Assembly: GCA_030549495.1 (NCBI GenBank)
Contig: JAUIRK010001033.1
Coordinates: 1 to 64,000 of the forward strand
DNA: 64,000 bases
Reading direction: 5' to 3'
DNA from: Nectonema munidae
Taxonomy: Eukaryota > Nematomorpha > Nectonematoida > Nectonematidae
This document shows positions 25,709 to 35,103 of the stretch, in pieces. The notes under the pieces were generated by a model. The model did no database searches. It was not told the origin of the DNA and was given only the letters and a program-made list of their open reading frames with translations. The position numbers were made by a program, and so were the translations under genes. Each line of letters starts with the position of its first letter. The first letter of the stretch is position 1.

Positions 25709-27856
25709 TCTATAAAATGTTTTTTATATCAAAATTTATTCCTACTTATTTCTATAAAAACTAAAAAACGTCAAAATAGATCAATTTTAAAAGCTTTATT
25801 TAAATAAAAATTATGAGCATGAATCACAAATTATTTTTTTAGCGCATCTTTTATGTAGCGTACAAACAAACTGAGAACAGTTGTCACATTTTGAACGAGC
25901 ACATTTTCGGCATAAGAAGCATCTTCCTACTTTTTTATTTTCTCTGCACATTTTTATATTTTTTTCAATTATACCAAAGAGTTTCGCAGCCTCTAAATTT
26001 TTCGAGGAAAGCTTTTTGTTATTTTTATACCTGTAATCAACAGAAGCTTTAGATAGATTTATGGTCAAGTTTTTCATGAAATCTCTTCTGGTTTGAAAAC
26101 AGCCCTCATTTTTTGATAATATAAATGAGTTGTTTACTGCTACGTCAATCATATTAAATAAAAATAAAAGAGGCCATCTGTTTGTTTTTCTTCGACATGT
26201 AAATTCTTCAAGATTTTGGTCAAGTTGGTCTACTCCTTTTTTACCATAATTATAATCAAGAATCAATGTAGGGCGCATCTCTTTTTCGTTTACTACTTCT
26301 TCTCCATTGTGTGATTAACTGAGCAAGATAACATTCTTATTTTTCTTAGCGATATATGATACCAAAATTATTTTGTTCTCGTGATCATGCAAAAAAATAG
26401 ACGAATAAAGCAGTCTTTTTTTTATTTTTCATAATTTTAGGTACTTCTCGTCGATGACTTCTAATTGTGCCAAGTAAAGTTAGATTATGTTCTAAAAGAC
26501 ACTTTGCAAGTTCGTGAGAGGTAAAAAAGTTATCGGTGACAACATCGCGACCAGTATCATAAAACGGTTCTGACAATTCTAGAATAACGTCTTTACCCAG
26601 ACACCTATGTACTACGCCATTTTCTTTTCCTTGATACACTTTTCCTTTCAATGCATAACCATTTTCTGCATCACAGATCCAAAATATTTTTAATCCATAC
26701 TTTCTTGGCTTAGAAGGAATATACGTGGGTCCAGGAACTTTACCTCTATAACCCAACAACTGTTCATCAACAGTAAGTGTCTCGGAAGGTTCAAAATACT
26801 TTGCCAGGTTATTATTGAAGATATCCCATATCTCTCTTACCGCCATGATTCTATCATTTTTCACTCTTTCCTCTCGACTTCTGAAATTATCAAATCTAAC
26901 AGTTCGTAAAAAAAATTGAAATCTTTGCAACCCCATGACTACTCTATAAAAAGGTCTACCTTCAAACGGATTCCATAATTCATGGAGAGAAGTGAAGTTG
27001 TCTCTGTCCAAACCAGCTCTGATTATCAAGGCTAAGCAAGCTTTTATTTCATCGAGTGAAAAAAATTTCATGTAAAAATATTGATTTTTAGCAATCAGAT
27101 ACCTTACGGTTGGTATACTTCTGAATTATATAAAAAATTGATTGATCAAAAAAAAGTTCAAACAAGGAATCAGAATTGAAGTCATTGATGCTTTTTTTTG
27201 TTTTACAACAATATTTCTAGCTCTTCTTCTACCATCAAACGATTGCATAGAAAAATTTATTCCATTAGCATTAAACTTTTCGGGTTCAATTTCAGCATTA
27301 GAAGAATCACTAGCTTCGGTGTCATTGTCAGTGTTAGAAGAACATTCATTCTCTTCATACAATTCTTCCAAATCAGAATATGAGTTTTCCTCGACACTTT
27401 TATCCCCACAATAATTTTCATCAAGATAATGAACAGATGTTTCTTCTGAATAAATATTTTTGTCATAAAAAAATTCTTCACTATCTCCATTTTCTACATT
27501 TTGTATTGTGTTAGATTCTTCACTTTCTTCTATTTTATTAGAAAGAAGTAAGAATTTTAATCCTGTTTTGTGCAAAAGCCTTCTAGACTCTATTTTATTA
27601 TAAAAACAATAAGGAGGAGCAAAAATAAATAAATAAAAAGAAAATCTTTAAAAAACAAAAATAATATAAAAAAGAAGTGCTGCAAAAAATCTTTAAAATA
27701 GAAAAAATGAGGCAATAATTTATTGATTTTTTTTATTTATAACAAAAAGATATTTTAATTATAGATGCTCATAAAGTTTTATCTAATAAAAAAAAATCTA
27801 AGTCATGATTTTCTTTATTTAAAATTAAAATGTTACAAAATGTAACAAACACTAGG
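25672..27856 (-). mobile_element. piggyBac-like transposon nested in the Tigger element
   Basis: A 25-27-bp inverted repeat, nearly perfect, marks the ends: CTAGTGTTTGTTACATTTTG at 25673 and its complement ending at 27855. Inside the repeat TGTTACA...TGTAACA is itself palindromic. The flanks TAAA (25668-25671) and ATAA (27857-27860) each differ by one base from the TTAA target of this superfamily. The 2185-bp element carries a piggyBac transposase gene on the minus strand, inactivated by few lesions. Ends were set by TIR matching against the surrounding Tigger coding frame. Confidence 0.9.
25811..27575 (-). pseudogene. piggyBac transposase, nearly intact pseudogene
   Basis: The acidic N-terminal region (27575-27250, rich in E, S, D and N) is followed by GRRRARNIVVKQKK. 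The DDD core comes next: FSLDEIKACLALIIRAGLDR, SETLTVDEQLLGYRGKVPG (first Asp), GRDVVTDNFFTSHELAKCL (second Asp), then YGKKGVDQLDQNLEEFTCRR (third Asp). The C-terminal cysteine-rich finger is CFLCRKCARSKCDNC ... CTLHKRCAKKIICDSC. Lesions visible are an in-frame TAA at about 27126, a one-base shift at a T7 run near 26390, and a second TAA near 26315. All catalytic Asp codons remain. Its length fits an autonomous family member. Confidence 0.92.
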
Positions 27857-28109
27857 ATAAGGGTTAAAATTTTAATAAAATGTCTTCAATTAATTTATAT
27901 TTAATGTCATAAGAACATTAAAGTCATAATATAAATAAAGAATAAATATTAAAGGTTAAAAACATAATAAAACTTTGATTTGTAAAATGTCTAGTGAAAT
28001 TAAAGGTTTATGAAAGTTATTAAGATGATCAAAAAAGAGTATTTACGGTTTTAGCTATTCGCGGAAACTTTAGGAACGAAACCCCCGCGAATAACGAGGG
28101 ACTACTGTA

Positions 28110-28774
28110 TATATCATATCATTGACACTAATTTTAAAAGTAGAGAGACGAATATAAAATTTGTTTTCAATTGAAAAATACATATATATAATATGTTTAT
28201 GGAATAAATTTCATATATTTTATTTTAATATTATTTATTAAAAATATTTGAAAAAGATACTTTTCTTGATTTTTAAGTAATTCGTTTTGATCATTAAGTA
28301 TTCTTAATTGGTTTTTAAGATCTAAAATATATAAAACATATAAATTCAATAAAAAAATAAAATTTAACATAGTTACCTTTAATTTCTTTACAGTATGTTC
28401 GGTATACTTGTTTTAACAAAATATTAACAGATGTCATATTTAAAATTTAAAAAATAACTTAACTTGAATTGAAGATATAAATAACTGAATTAAATTAAAA
28501 ATAAAATTTATACTAGCACTTTAGTAAATCCCGCCTTTCTAAAAATTCCCCTTTTTTAAAATTGTGAAAAAGGCTAAATGTTTTAAAACTATAATATTTT
28601 TAATGATTTTAAGTTTAATATTTTTAAAAAGTTCTACAAGGATTTATGCAGGGGAAGCAAAGTTATTCTTGCCTAATTTTTCGTTCTTTTGACTGAGCAC
28701 TTTAAAGCATGAAATTTAATTTATTCCATTAATAGTTAACTATTGTGGCTCCAAATGTTAAAACGAGTTATATT
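28110..28774. other. AT-rich stretch without recognised features
   Basis: Sequence after the Tigger right end is mostly A/T. No frame longer than chance and no inverted repeats worth naming were seen. Confidence 0.5.
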
Positions 28775-28915
28775 CATTTAAAAAAATATTAACTTTGATT
28801 CAGAATTTTTTTTCTATTTTTAGTTTGATGGAGAAGCAAGGAAAAGCTTTGGGAGAGGATAATATGGAGTTTTTTTAGAGCTGCATTAAAGATACTTGTA
28901 TGAGACATTGTATTT
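28775..28915 (+). repeat. Diverged repeat, copy 2 (pair of 22540-22690)
   Basis: This is the counterpart of the copy at 22.5 kb, in the same orientation and roughly 75% alike by eye. After TTTTTAG it reads TTGATGGAGAAGCAAGG and GAGAGGATAATATGGAGTTT. One frame gives LMEKQGKALGEDNMEFF before a stop. It may be two decayed copies of one exon or of one repeat. The protein is not recognised. Confidence 0.55.
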
Positions 28916-28929
28916 TTATTATAATGAAT

Positions 28930-29668
28930 GAAAATGATATTGCCTTTGACACGTTTTAATATTTTTTGGCTAAATGTAGGAAAAAAAAATTTTCTTTATT
29001 TGTCACATTTTTGTTCTTAGAAGGCTAATTACACAGTTGAAAAGAAATTCTTCGAATTAGTGAAACATCATAAATAATATTTAGATTTTTTAAGTTGAGA
29101 ACGGTTATAATAAAATAAAAACTTTTTTCAAACAAGTTATATATTATTGCTTCACATTAATTACACACTCTTGTTCAAACAGATAACTAAAAAAATGCAA
29201 AATTACAAAAAATTGTGATCAACCATCATAAAGAAAAATTTTAAAAGTACTTTGATATATGATCAACAACAATCAACATTTTAAATTGGCATAGTTATAA
29301 AAATGTCTTAGATAACAAAGATCATGTTAGCAAATGGCTTAGTATTATAATTCTATGATTTTTCTGTGCTCATAAGTTTGATTCCTGATTGTGACTTTCC
29401 TTTCATCTACCCAGATATGGAAGATTGTTCTTACCTTAGATTATGGCATTTTTTATGATTAATAGTCAGTGGGCCTCGTTCACCCTCCACTAATCATATT
29501 AGACCTCACCACCACTTGTCTGAAACCAAAAATTTGTCCACAGCGGAACATTTATAATATAATTTAGGCAACAAAAAATATATATAGTTTATTTTTAACA
29601 CATTTTTCGATCTCCATGGATTTAATTGAAAAAATTAAATATAAGACTTCAGTTTTTAAGAATGTTAT
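28930..29668. other. AT-rich stretch without recognised features
   Basis: No coding frame or repeat was recognised on either strand. Confidence 0.5.
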
Positions 29669-29733
29669 TGTTTTATTGTACAATAACTTCTTTTAACACT
29701 GGAACAGAGCAGAGGTAAAATTAAAATAAACTA
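29669..29733 (+). repeat. 65-bp direct repeat, left copy (exact match to 30511-30575)
   Basis: Starts TGTTTTATTGTACAATAACT and ends AAATAAACTA. All 65 bases are identical to the right copy. Together they bracket 777 bp of patchwork insert, which suggests a duplication made when the insert formed. Confidence 0.95.
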
Positions 29734-29734
29734 G

Positions 29735-29763
29735 AAAAGCACCTGTTTTACATGATAACAGTT
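29735..29763 (+). repeat. 29-bp exact copy of a segment at 31429-31457
   Basis: AAAAGCACCTGTTTTACATG continues to AACAGTT identically in both places. The downstream locus lies in the coding frame of a decayed repetitive gene (31.0-32.8 kb), so that locus or another copy of that family is the probable source. Confidence 0.9.
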
Positions 29764-29777
29764 ATCTATTCTATTCT

Positions 29778-29869
29778 ATCCGGAGTCTTTAAAGTTTGCA
29801 AATGATAAAATCCAAGTTGAATTTCTTCCTCCAAACACTACTTCGTTAATCCAACCTATAGACCAAAAT
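29778..29869 (+). repeat. 92-bp exact copy of Tigger transposase sequence, copy 1
   Basis: It is identical to 24963-25054 of the Tigger transposase gene in the same orientation (ATCCGGAGTCTTTAAAGTTT ... ATAGACCAAAAT). That stretch encodes the part between the second and third catalytic Asp. The left junction is in a (CTATT)n run, giving microhomology. The exactness implies a recent event. Confidence 0.97.
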
Positions 29870-29959
29870 TGTATAACACATAATTATACCTTCACACACA
29901 TACATATTATATAAGATGAACAGATAAAAAGTCATCCTTTTTTTGTTCGATAAATTCTA

Positions 29960-30060
29960 TTCTGTTCTATTCTATTCTAAATATAAAGGATGACTTTTTA
30001 TCTGTTCATCTTATATAATATATAATAAGATGAACAGATAAAAAGTCATCCTTTTTTTGT
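29960..30060. repeat. Long near-perfect palindrome
   Basis: AAGGATGACTTTTTATCTGT...CATCTTATA is followed, after a short ATATAATA-type centre near 30020, by its complement ...AGATGAACAGATAAAAAGTCATCCTT. Arms are about 32-35 bp, so single-stranded DNA here could form a strong hairpin. One arm sequence also occurs singly at 29910-29935 and 30225-30250. Confidence 0.9.
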
Positions 30061-30087
30061 TCAATAAATTCTATTCTATTCTATTCT

Positions 30088-30179
30088 ATCCGGAGTCTTT
30101 AAAGTTTGCAAATGATAAAATCCAAGTTGAATTTCTTCCTCCAAACACTACTTCGTTAATCCAACCTATAGACCAAAAT
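30088..30179 (+). repeat. 92-bp exact copy of Tigger transposase sequence, copy 2
   Basis: Second copy, 310 bp after the first and identical to it and to 24963-25054. The following about 110 bp (GTATAACACATAATTATACC onwards, through the GATGAACAGATAAAAAGTC arm) also repeat copy 1's flank, so the unit was tandemly duplicated as a whole. Confidence 0.97.
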
Positions 30180-30284
30180 TGTATAACACATAATTATACC
30201 TTCACACACATACATATTATATAAGATGAACAGATAAAAAGTCATCCTTTTTTTGTTCAATAAATTCTATTCTATTCTATTCTA

Positions 30285-30510
30285 AGTTATAGGAGTAGGA
30301 ATCGGCGTTCGAGTTGGATTTTTTTATTAACTTGGAATCGGATTCTGAGAGGAATTTTGGTAGTTATAGGAATCTGAATCGGTGTCGGAGTTGGATTTTT
30401 TTAATAACTTAGTGTCGGAGACTGAGAGGAATTTTGTAAGTTATAGGAGTAGGAATCGGCGTTCGAGTTGGATTTTTTTATAAACTTGGAATCGGATTCT
30501 GAGAGGAATG
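30285..30510 (+). repeat. 77-bp minisatellite, three units
   Basis: Units start at 30285, 30362 and 30439 with AGTTATAGGA and end GAGAGGAAT(T/G). Units 1 and 3 are nearly identical (GGAGTAGGAATCGGCGTTCG), and unit 2 differs (GGAATCTGAATCGGTGTCGG). This is higher-order structure rather than simple drift. GC content is higher than the surroundings. Confidence 0.92.
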
Positions 30511-30575
30511 TGTTTTATTGTACAATAACTTCTTTTAACACTGGAACAGAGCAGAGGTAAAATTAAAATAAACTA
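30511..30575 (+). repeat. 65-bp direct repeat, right copy
   Basis: Identical to 29669-29733. After it, the sequence continues as unremarkable AT-rich DNA. Confidence 0.95.
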
Positions 30576-31067
30576 AATGATTAAAATTATAGAGAAATAA
30601 TTTTCATACAACAATCATCAAGAGGGTTTGCATTTTTGTTAAATCCTTTTGAATCGACTTTTTTTACTTTAATGCATTTGAATCCTTCATTTTTATCATG
30701 ATTTTTCGATCAAAAGTTTAGTTTTTATTATTATAAGTTAATTAATTAGCAAGTTATTATACCTATTAGATAGTTATTAGCTATTAGTTTTTTTATATAT
30801 ATCAGTAGGTCATTCATTCATCCGAAGACGTTCAGCAAAAAATAATTTTAATTAAAGAAACATAACTTGACTAATCATCATCCATGTCGATCAATTTATA
30901 ATTTTTTTTAGAGAGTTTTTTCTTCTAATTTTAAAAATGTGGTTAACTTTTTGATATCATCGATATAGCTTTATAGTTTTTTCATACATTTCAATTTTGT
31001 ATATTTTTAATACTAAATTTACTTTATAAATTTTTTTTTAGTTTTTTAATTTTTTGTTAAATATACT

Positions 31068-32780
31068 TTGCTGAAAATGTCTCATAGACAATGTAAGAAC
31101 TTACCAAATACATTTTATGATGTATGTGGTTTTTATACTGTGAAAAAAAGTAGTATACAAAATTGTTCAAAATTCTGGATACTATATTTTGGAATGCCTA
31201 TGGGTGACCAAGACAAATCATGGGCTCCACATGTAGTATGTGGAATTGTCGTTCAACATTAGAGGGATGGTTGAGGGGAACAAGAAAAGCAATTCCCTTC
31301 GGGGTTTCAAGAATATAGAGAGAACCTAAAGATTATCTTAATGACTGTTATTTCTGTATGATAGATATATCAAAGTATATAAAAGTAAAAGGTAGACAAG
31401 CGTTTCAGTATTCAGACATAACATCATCAAAAGCACCTGTTTTACATGATAACAGTTTAACAATACCACTGCCGCCAAAAAAATATTTACATAAAAACTT
31501 TGTTTATATATTAATTTTTTAAGAGCAAAAAGTTTGATTTATCTGAAACTTTATCAAACTGTAACGAAGAAGGGACAGAGCAAAATTTTTAACCAGAATC
31601 CGTTACAGAACCTCACTTCCAAATCAAAACGAACTAGATGATTTAATCAGAGATTTGGGACTCACTAAGTCAGAAGCCAAGCTTCTTTCTTCAAGACTGG
31701 AACTTACTAAATGAAAACTGCAAAATATCTTTATACAGAAAAAAAGACATAAAAAATTCAATATGTTTTATAATGTATGTGATAATCTTTGTTATTGTCA
31801 AGATGTGGTTGGTTTGTTCACTTCAATTGGATTTCAACTTAATCCTAAAGAATGGCGTTTGTTCATTGATAGCTTATCTCAGAGTCTCAAAGCAGTTTTG
31901 CTTCACAATGGAAACAAATATTCATCCATACCTCTTGCACATTGTACTCATAAAAAAGAAAAGTATGATAACGTTAAAAAGGTTCTTGAATGTATAAAAT
32001 ACTCCCATTTTCAATGTGAGATTTGTGGATCTTCAAAATGATTTTTTTGCTTGGCTTACAAACAGGTTACACAAAACATTCGTGTTTTCATTGTTTGTGG
32101 AACAGCATAGCTGACAACGAACATTATGAAAAAGCGGTTTGGCCTGTGCGAGAAGGACTTCAACTAGGAACTTTCAATGTACTCAGACAACCTTTGATAG
32201 ATTTTAGCAAAGTTATATTGCCTCAACTTCATATAAAGTTGTATTTGGTTAAGCAATTTGTAAATGCTCTTGATTGAGAAAGTCAGTTATTACAAGAAAT
32301 TCGTTTATTTTTCCCAAAGCTTTCCGAAGCTCAAATTAAAAATGGGGTATTCATTGGACTTCAAATAATTGCAATTAAATCAAAAAAATTAGAAGAAGTA
32401 ATGACAAAAATTTAGAAGGAAGCATGTGGTGCGCACTTCGTGATGTAGTCTATGGTTTCCTTGGAAACAAAAAAGATGCGAAATACAAAGAACTTGTATC
32501 AAACCGCATTCATACTTTCCATTAACTAGGTTGCCGTATGTCTTTGAAGATTCATTTTTTGCACTAACACTTCGATTTTTTTCGTGAAAACTTAGGTGAT
32601 GTCAGCGACGAACAGGGCGGAAGATTTCATCAAGACATTGTAACAATGGAAAGTAGGTATCAAGGATGCTGGAACACAGCTATGATAGGAGATTACATAT
32701 GGTTTTTAGTGAGAAACGATAAGAACATTCATTTGAGGATAGCTAACTTTAAAACATTTTTGATTTTTTTATAAAAAACT
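31068..32780 (+). pseudogene. Decayed member of an uncharacterised repetitive arthropod protein family
   Basis: Plus-strand frames give MSHRQCKNLPNTFYDVCGFY, MPMGDQDKSWAPHVVCG, GWLRGTRKAIPFGVSRIYRE, PKDYLNDCYFC, NPKEWRLFIDSLSQSLKAVL (about 31845), HFQCEICGSSK near 32030, TGYTKHSCFHCLWNSIADNE, LPQLHIKLYLVKQFVNAL, and near 32600 FFRENLGDVSDEQGGRFHQ. From memory this ordered set recurs in many near-identical 'uncharacterized protein' entries in arthropods and cnidarians, so it is probably encoded by a mobile element. The function is unknown. Stops and frame changes at several points make this copy dead. Confidence 0.7.
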
Positions 32781-34089
32781 TAAGTTTTTATTATGAACGT
32801 TTGAACATTTTGACAACTAAATGTGTGCTTAAATGATATAAATGTTAAAATTCAGAAAAAAATATCGATGCTATGCCAAAACAAATACTTTTTTCAGAAG
32901 CAGCCGTTAAAATTACGTATATAAATATTAAAAAATACAGATAAACAAAACCATTGTTACATTGTGTTATCCTTCTATGAAATTTCATACTACCATTTTG
33001 CAAGTGAATTTTAAAATATTCTAATATATTTACAAAGATTAGAATTCTTTTGTTTGAGAAGGTTAATTTAACTAAAAAATCGATTTTTTTTGAAAGAAAA
33101 CTAAAAAAAGATACTTTATAATGAAAATGTGGCTAAGATCAAAAACCCTGATTAAAATAAAGGATTCCAGTGGATTTAATTAAAAAAGGTGGATTCGAAA
33201 TAATTTACCTAAAAAATCATACCCGATTATGAAATTTTCCTTAGATATTTGCATATTTGTTAAAGAAATTTGGGTACTAAACGTGTATGTATAAAAAGAG
33301 AATTTGAAAGTGTTTTATGCTATAATTGGTATTCTGATGGAATTTTCATATTTAACAAATGAAGCTTCCCTCTTTTTTCAATAGTTTAAATTATAGGAAA
33401 GGAAACAAAAGGTTAAATAAATTTTGCGAATCTAGCAAAAAATACTCAAGCACAATTTTCGAAAGTTTTGTTCCCTGTCGTATTGATTTTAGCATTTTTC
33501 AATTTTTTAACTTCCGGCATGAGTATGAAAAAATTTTGTTATATATATTTATCAATAATCTTTTATTTAAATTTATATGATACAAAATTAGTACATCTTT
33601 AAATACTATCTTTGTGATTTTTTGTTTGACCGTTTGATAAATACCTTATAAAAATTTTTTTGAAAAATTATCTTATATAATGTAAAAATTTATATTTAAA
33701 AATTTATTAACTAAATAATAAATTGAAGATAAAATTTGAACTTCATAAAACCATAACATTTTTGGCATAAACTTTTTGAGTTAAACTGCGGCAGACAAAA
33801 ATAAATATTAATTTTGTTAAAAAAATGTACACTTGTAAAATATCTTGGAATGGTTTTAAAATAATGAATGCTGTCTCTCTTATATCAAAAAGGCATGATT
33901 TCTGCCAAAGAGAATTGTGGTGTAGTTGAAGAAGCAACCTCAATCATTTAATTTTCAGATAACATATTTGAAGTTTTAAATAAATGTTCTATTTCTGTTG
34001 AATTGTGATGTGGAAAAAAGTGTCAACAACCAAGTTGATTAGATTGATTCAATACAGGACTAAGACAAGTTTTTGACGCTTAGAAGTCA
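32781..34089. other. AT-rich stretch without genes; one dispersed repeat
   Basis: No coding signal. 33125-33200 carries, in inverse orientation, a repeat also found at 43150-43250 and in part at 30650-30720 (GAATCC / TTTAATCAGG motifs). A 73-codon frame at 33359 is not convincing. Confidence 0.5.
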
Positions 34090-34165
34090 GTTTTTTTTTA
34101 CTTTTGGGTACGTGTTGACCAATTTAGATACGAAATGCCTTGGTTAAGAAATGTTTTGAACTCGT
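34090..34165 (+). repeat. Dispersed 'GGTACG...GAAATG' repeat, copy A
   Basis: Shares TTTTTTACTTTTGGGTACG, TACGAAATGCCTTGGTTAAG and AAATGTTTTGAACTCG with 38700-38770. Partial matches occur at 5970-6050 and 36915-36960. A short non-coding repeat family is likely. Confidence 0.6.
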
Positions 34166-34694
34166 TTGATTTATAGTTAACAACCATAAATGAAAAATAT
34201 CAAGTTTTTGATTAAAAAAAACAAAACTTTCATCGATGCATCAAAGCGACTAAAGAGATCTAGAGGTTATAGAAAAGGGAAAAAAGTATTACTCTTTAAT
34301 CGAAAATATTAAACTAAGCAAAAATACTCAAAAATCATTTTAAGAGGATTTTGTTTCGCCCATCTTTTTTTAAGTTCTTTATTTTTTCGAATAGAATTAG
34401 TATTTTGGGAATCAGCATAACGGGATGTACACGGAAAATATAAATCATTGTATGAAAAGGTGAATAAATTTACAGAGTCAACAACAAACAAGGCTCACGA
34501 ACGTAAAAAAAAAAATACTAAAATAATCGCTCTATCTATGTTACAAATTACTTAAATAAAGAATAACATTCCACTCTATCTTTGAAGTGTAAGAACAAAG
34601 GATAATACGGTGTTAAAGATAAAAATAAAGTAGTGGATGAATTTGACGGAATTGTGAAAGATTGTTACAAATTTGAAGCCACTGCATTAGAAGC

Positions 34695-34735
34695 AGGTTA
34701 ATTTGGCCTCAAAACAATTCAGCCTCTAAATTTAT
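34695..34735 (+). repeat. Copy of a 'GGCCTCAAGACAATTCGGCC' repeat end
   Basis: About 40 bp (AATTTGGCCTCAAAACAATT, then CAGCCTCTAAAT) match the left end of the candidate MITE at 41419. The rest of the element is not recognisable here. Confidence 0.55.
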
Positions 34736-34964
34736 TGATATTGCATACATTCCAGCTATTTTGATTTTGATGGGATTATACCGATTTAGACACTTCAACC
34801 CAATTAACGATTTCATAATAAAACTTTTAGTAAAAATTCTAATTTTAAAAATTCCTTATTTATCTACTTGTTCAATAATTTGTCATTCTATAAAAGTCTA
34901 TTGCAAACTGAAAGGCTGATTTTTAAAGAATTTTCCCTATGGTAAAAAAGAAGCTAAAAGTAAA

Positions 34965-35103
34965 GGTACCATAAGGTGTTTTCATGGAGAAGGCACAATT
35001 GCACCGCTTGTATCGAACTATGAGGAAAGCAGGCTTGATGCGGGATCGTACCCAAGACCTTGAGTTATCAAATCTGGCATCTAACCAACCCTACTCACGC
35101 CCC
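34965..35103 (-). repeat. tRNA-derived SINE, copy 2
   Basis: This is the same family and orientation as 7135-7274. The B box has one substitution relative to copy 1 (complement GGTACGATCC), which should weaken RNA polymerase III recognition. The two copies diverge by roughly 10%. Confidence 0.8.

Larger units (their letters stand above)
23755..28107 (+). mobile_element. Tigger (Tc1/mariner-pogo) transposon carrying a nested piggyBac
   Basis: The left end CAGTTATCCCTCGTTATTCA and the right end, complemented, CAGTAGTCCCTCGTTATTCG are matching inverted repeats. TA dinucleotides at 23753-23754 and 28108-28109 are the expected target duplication. The element is about 2.16 kb once the piggyBac (25672-27856 plus one TSD) is discounted. 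It encodes an intact transposase on the plus strand. The left terminus has an expanded subterminal array of ATTCACGG/ATTCGCGG motifs (about 23770-23815). Confidence 0.95.
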
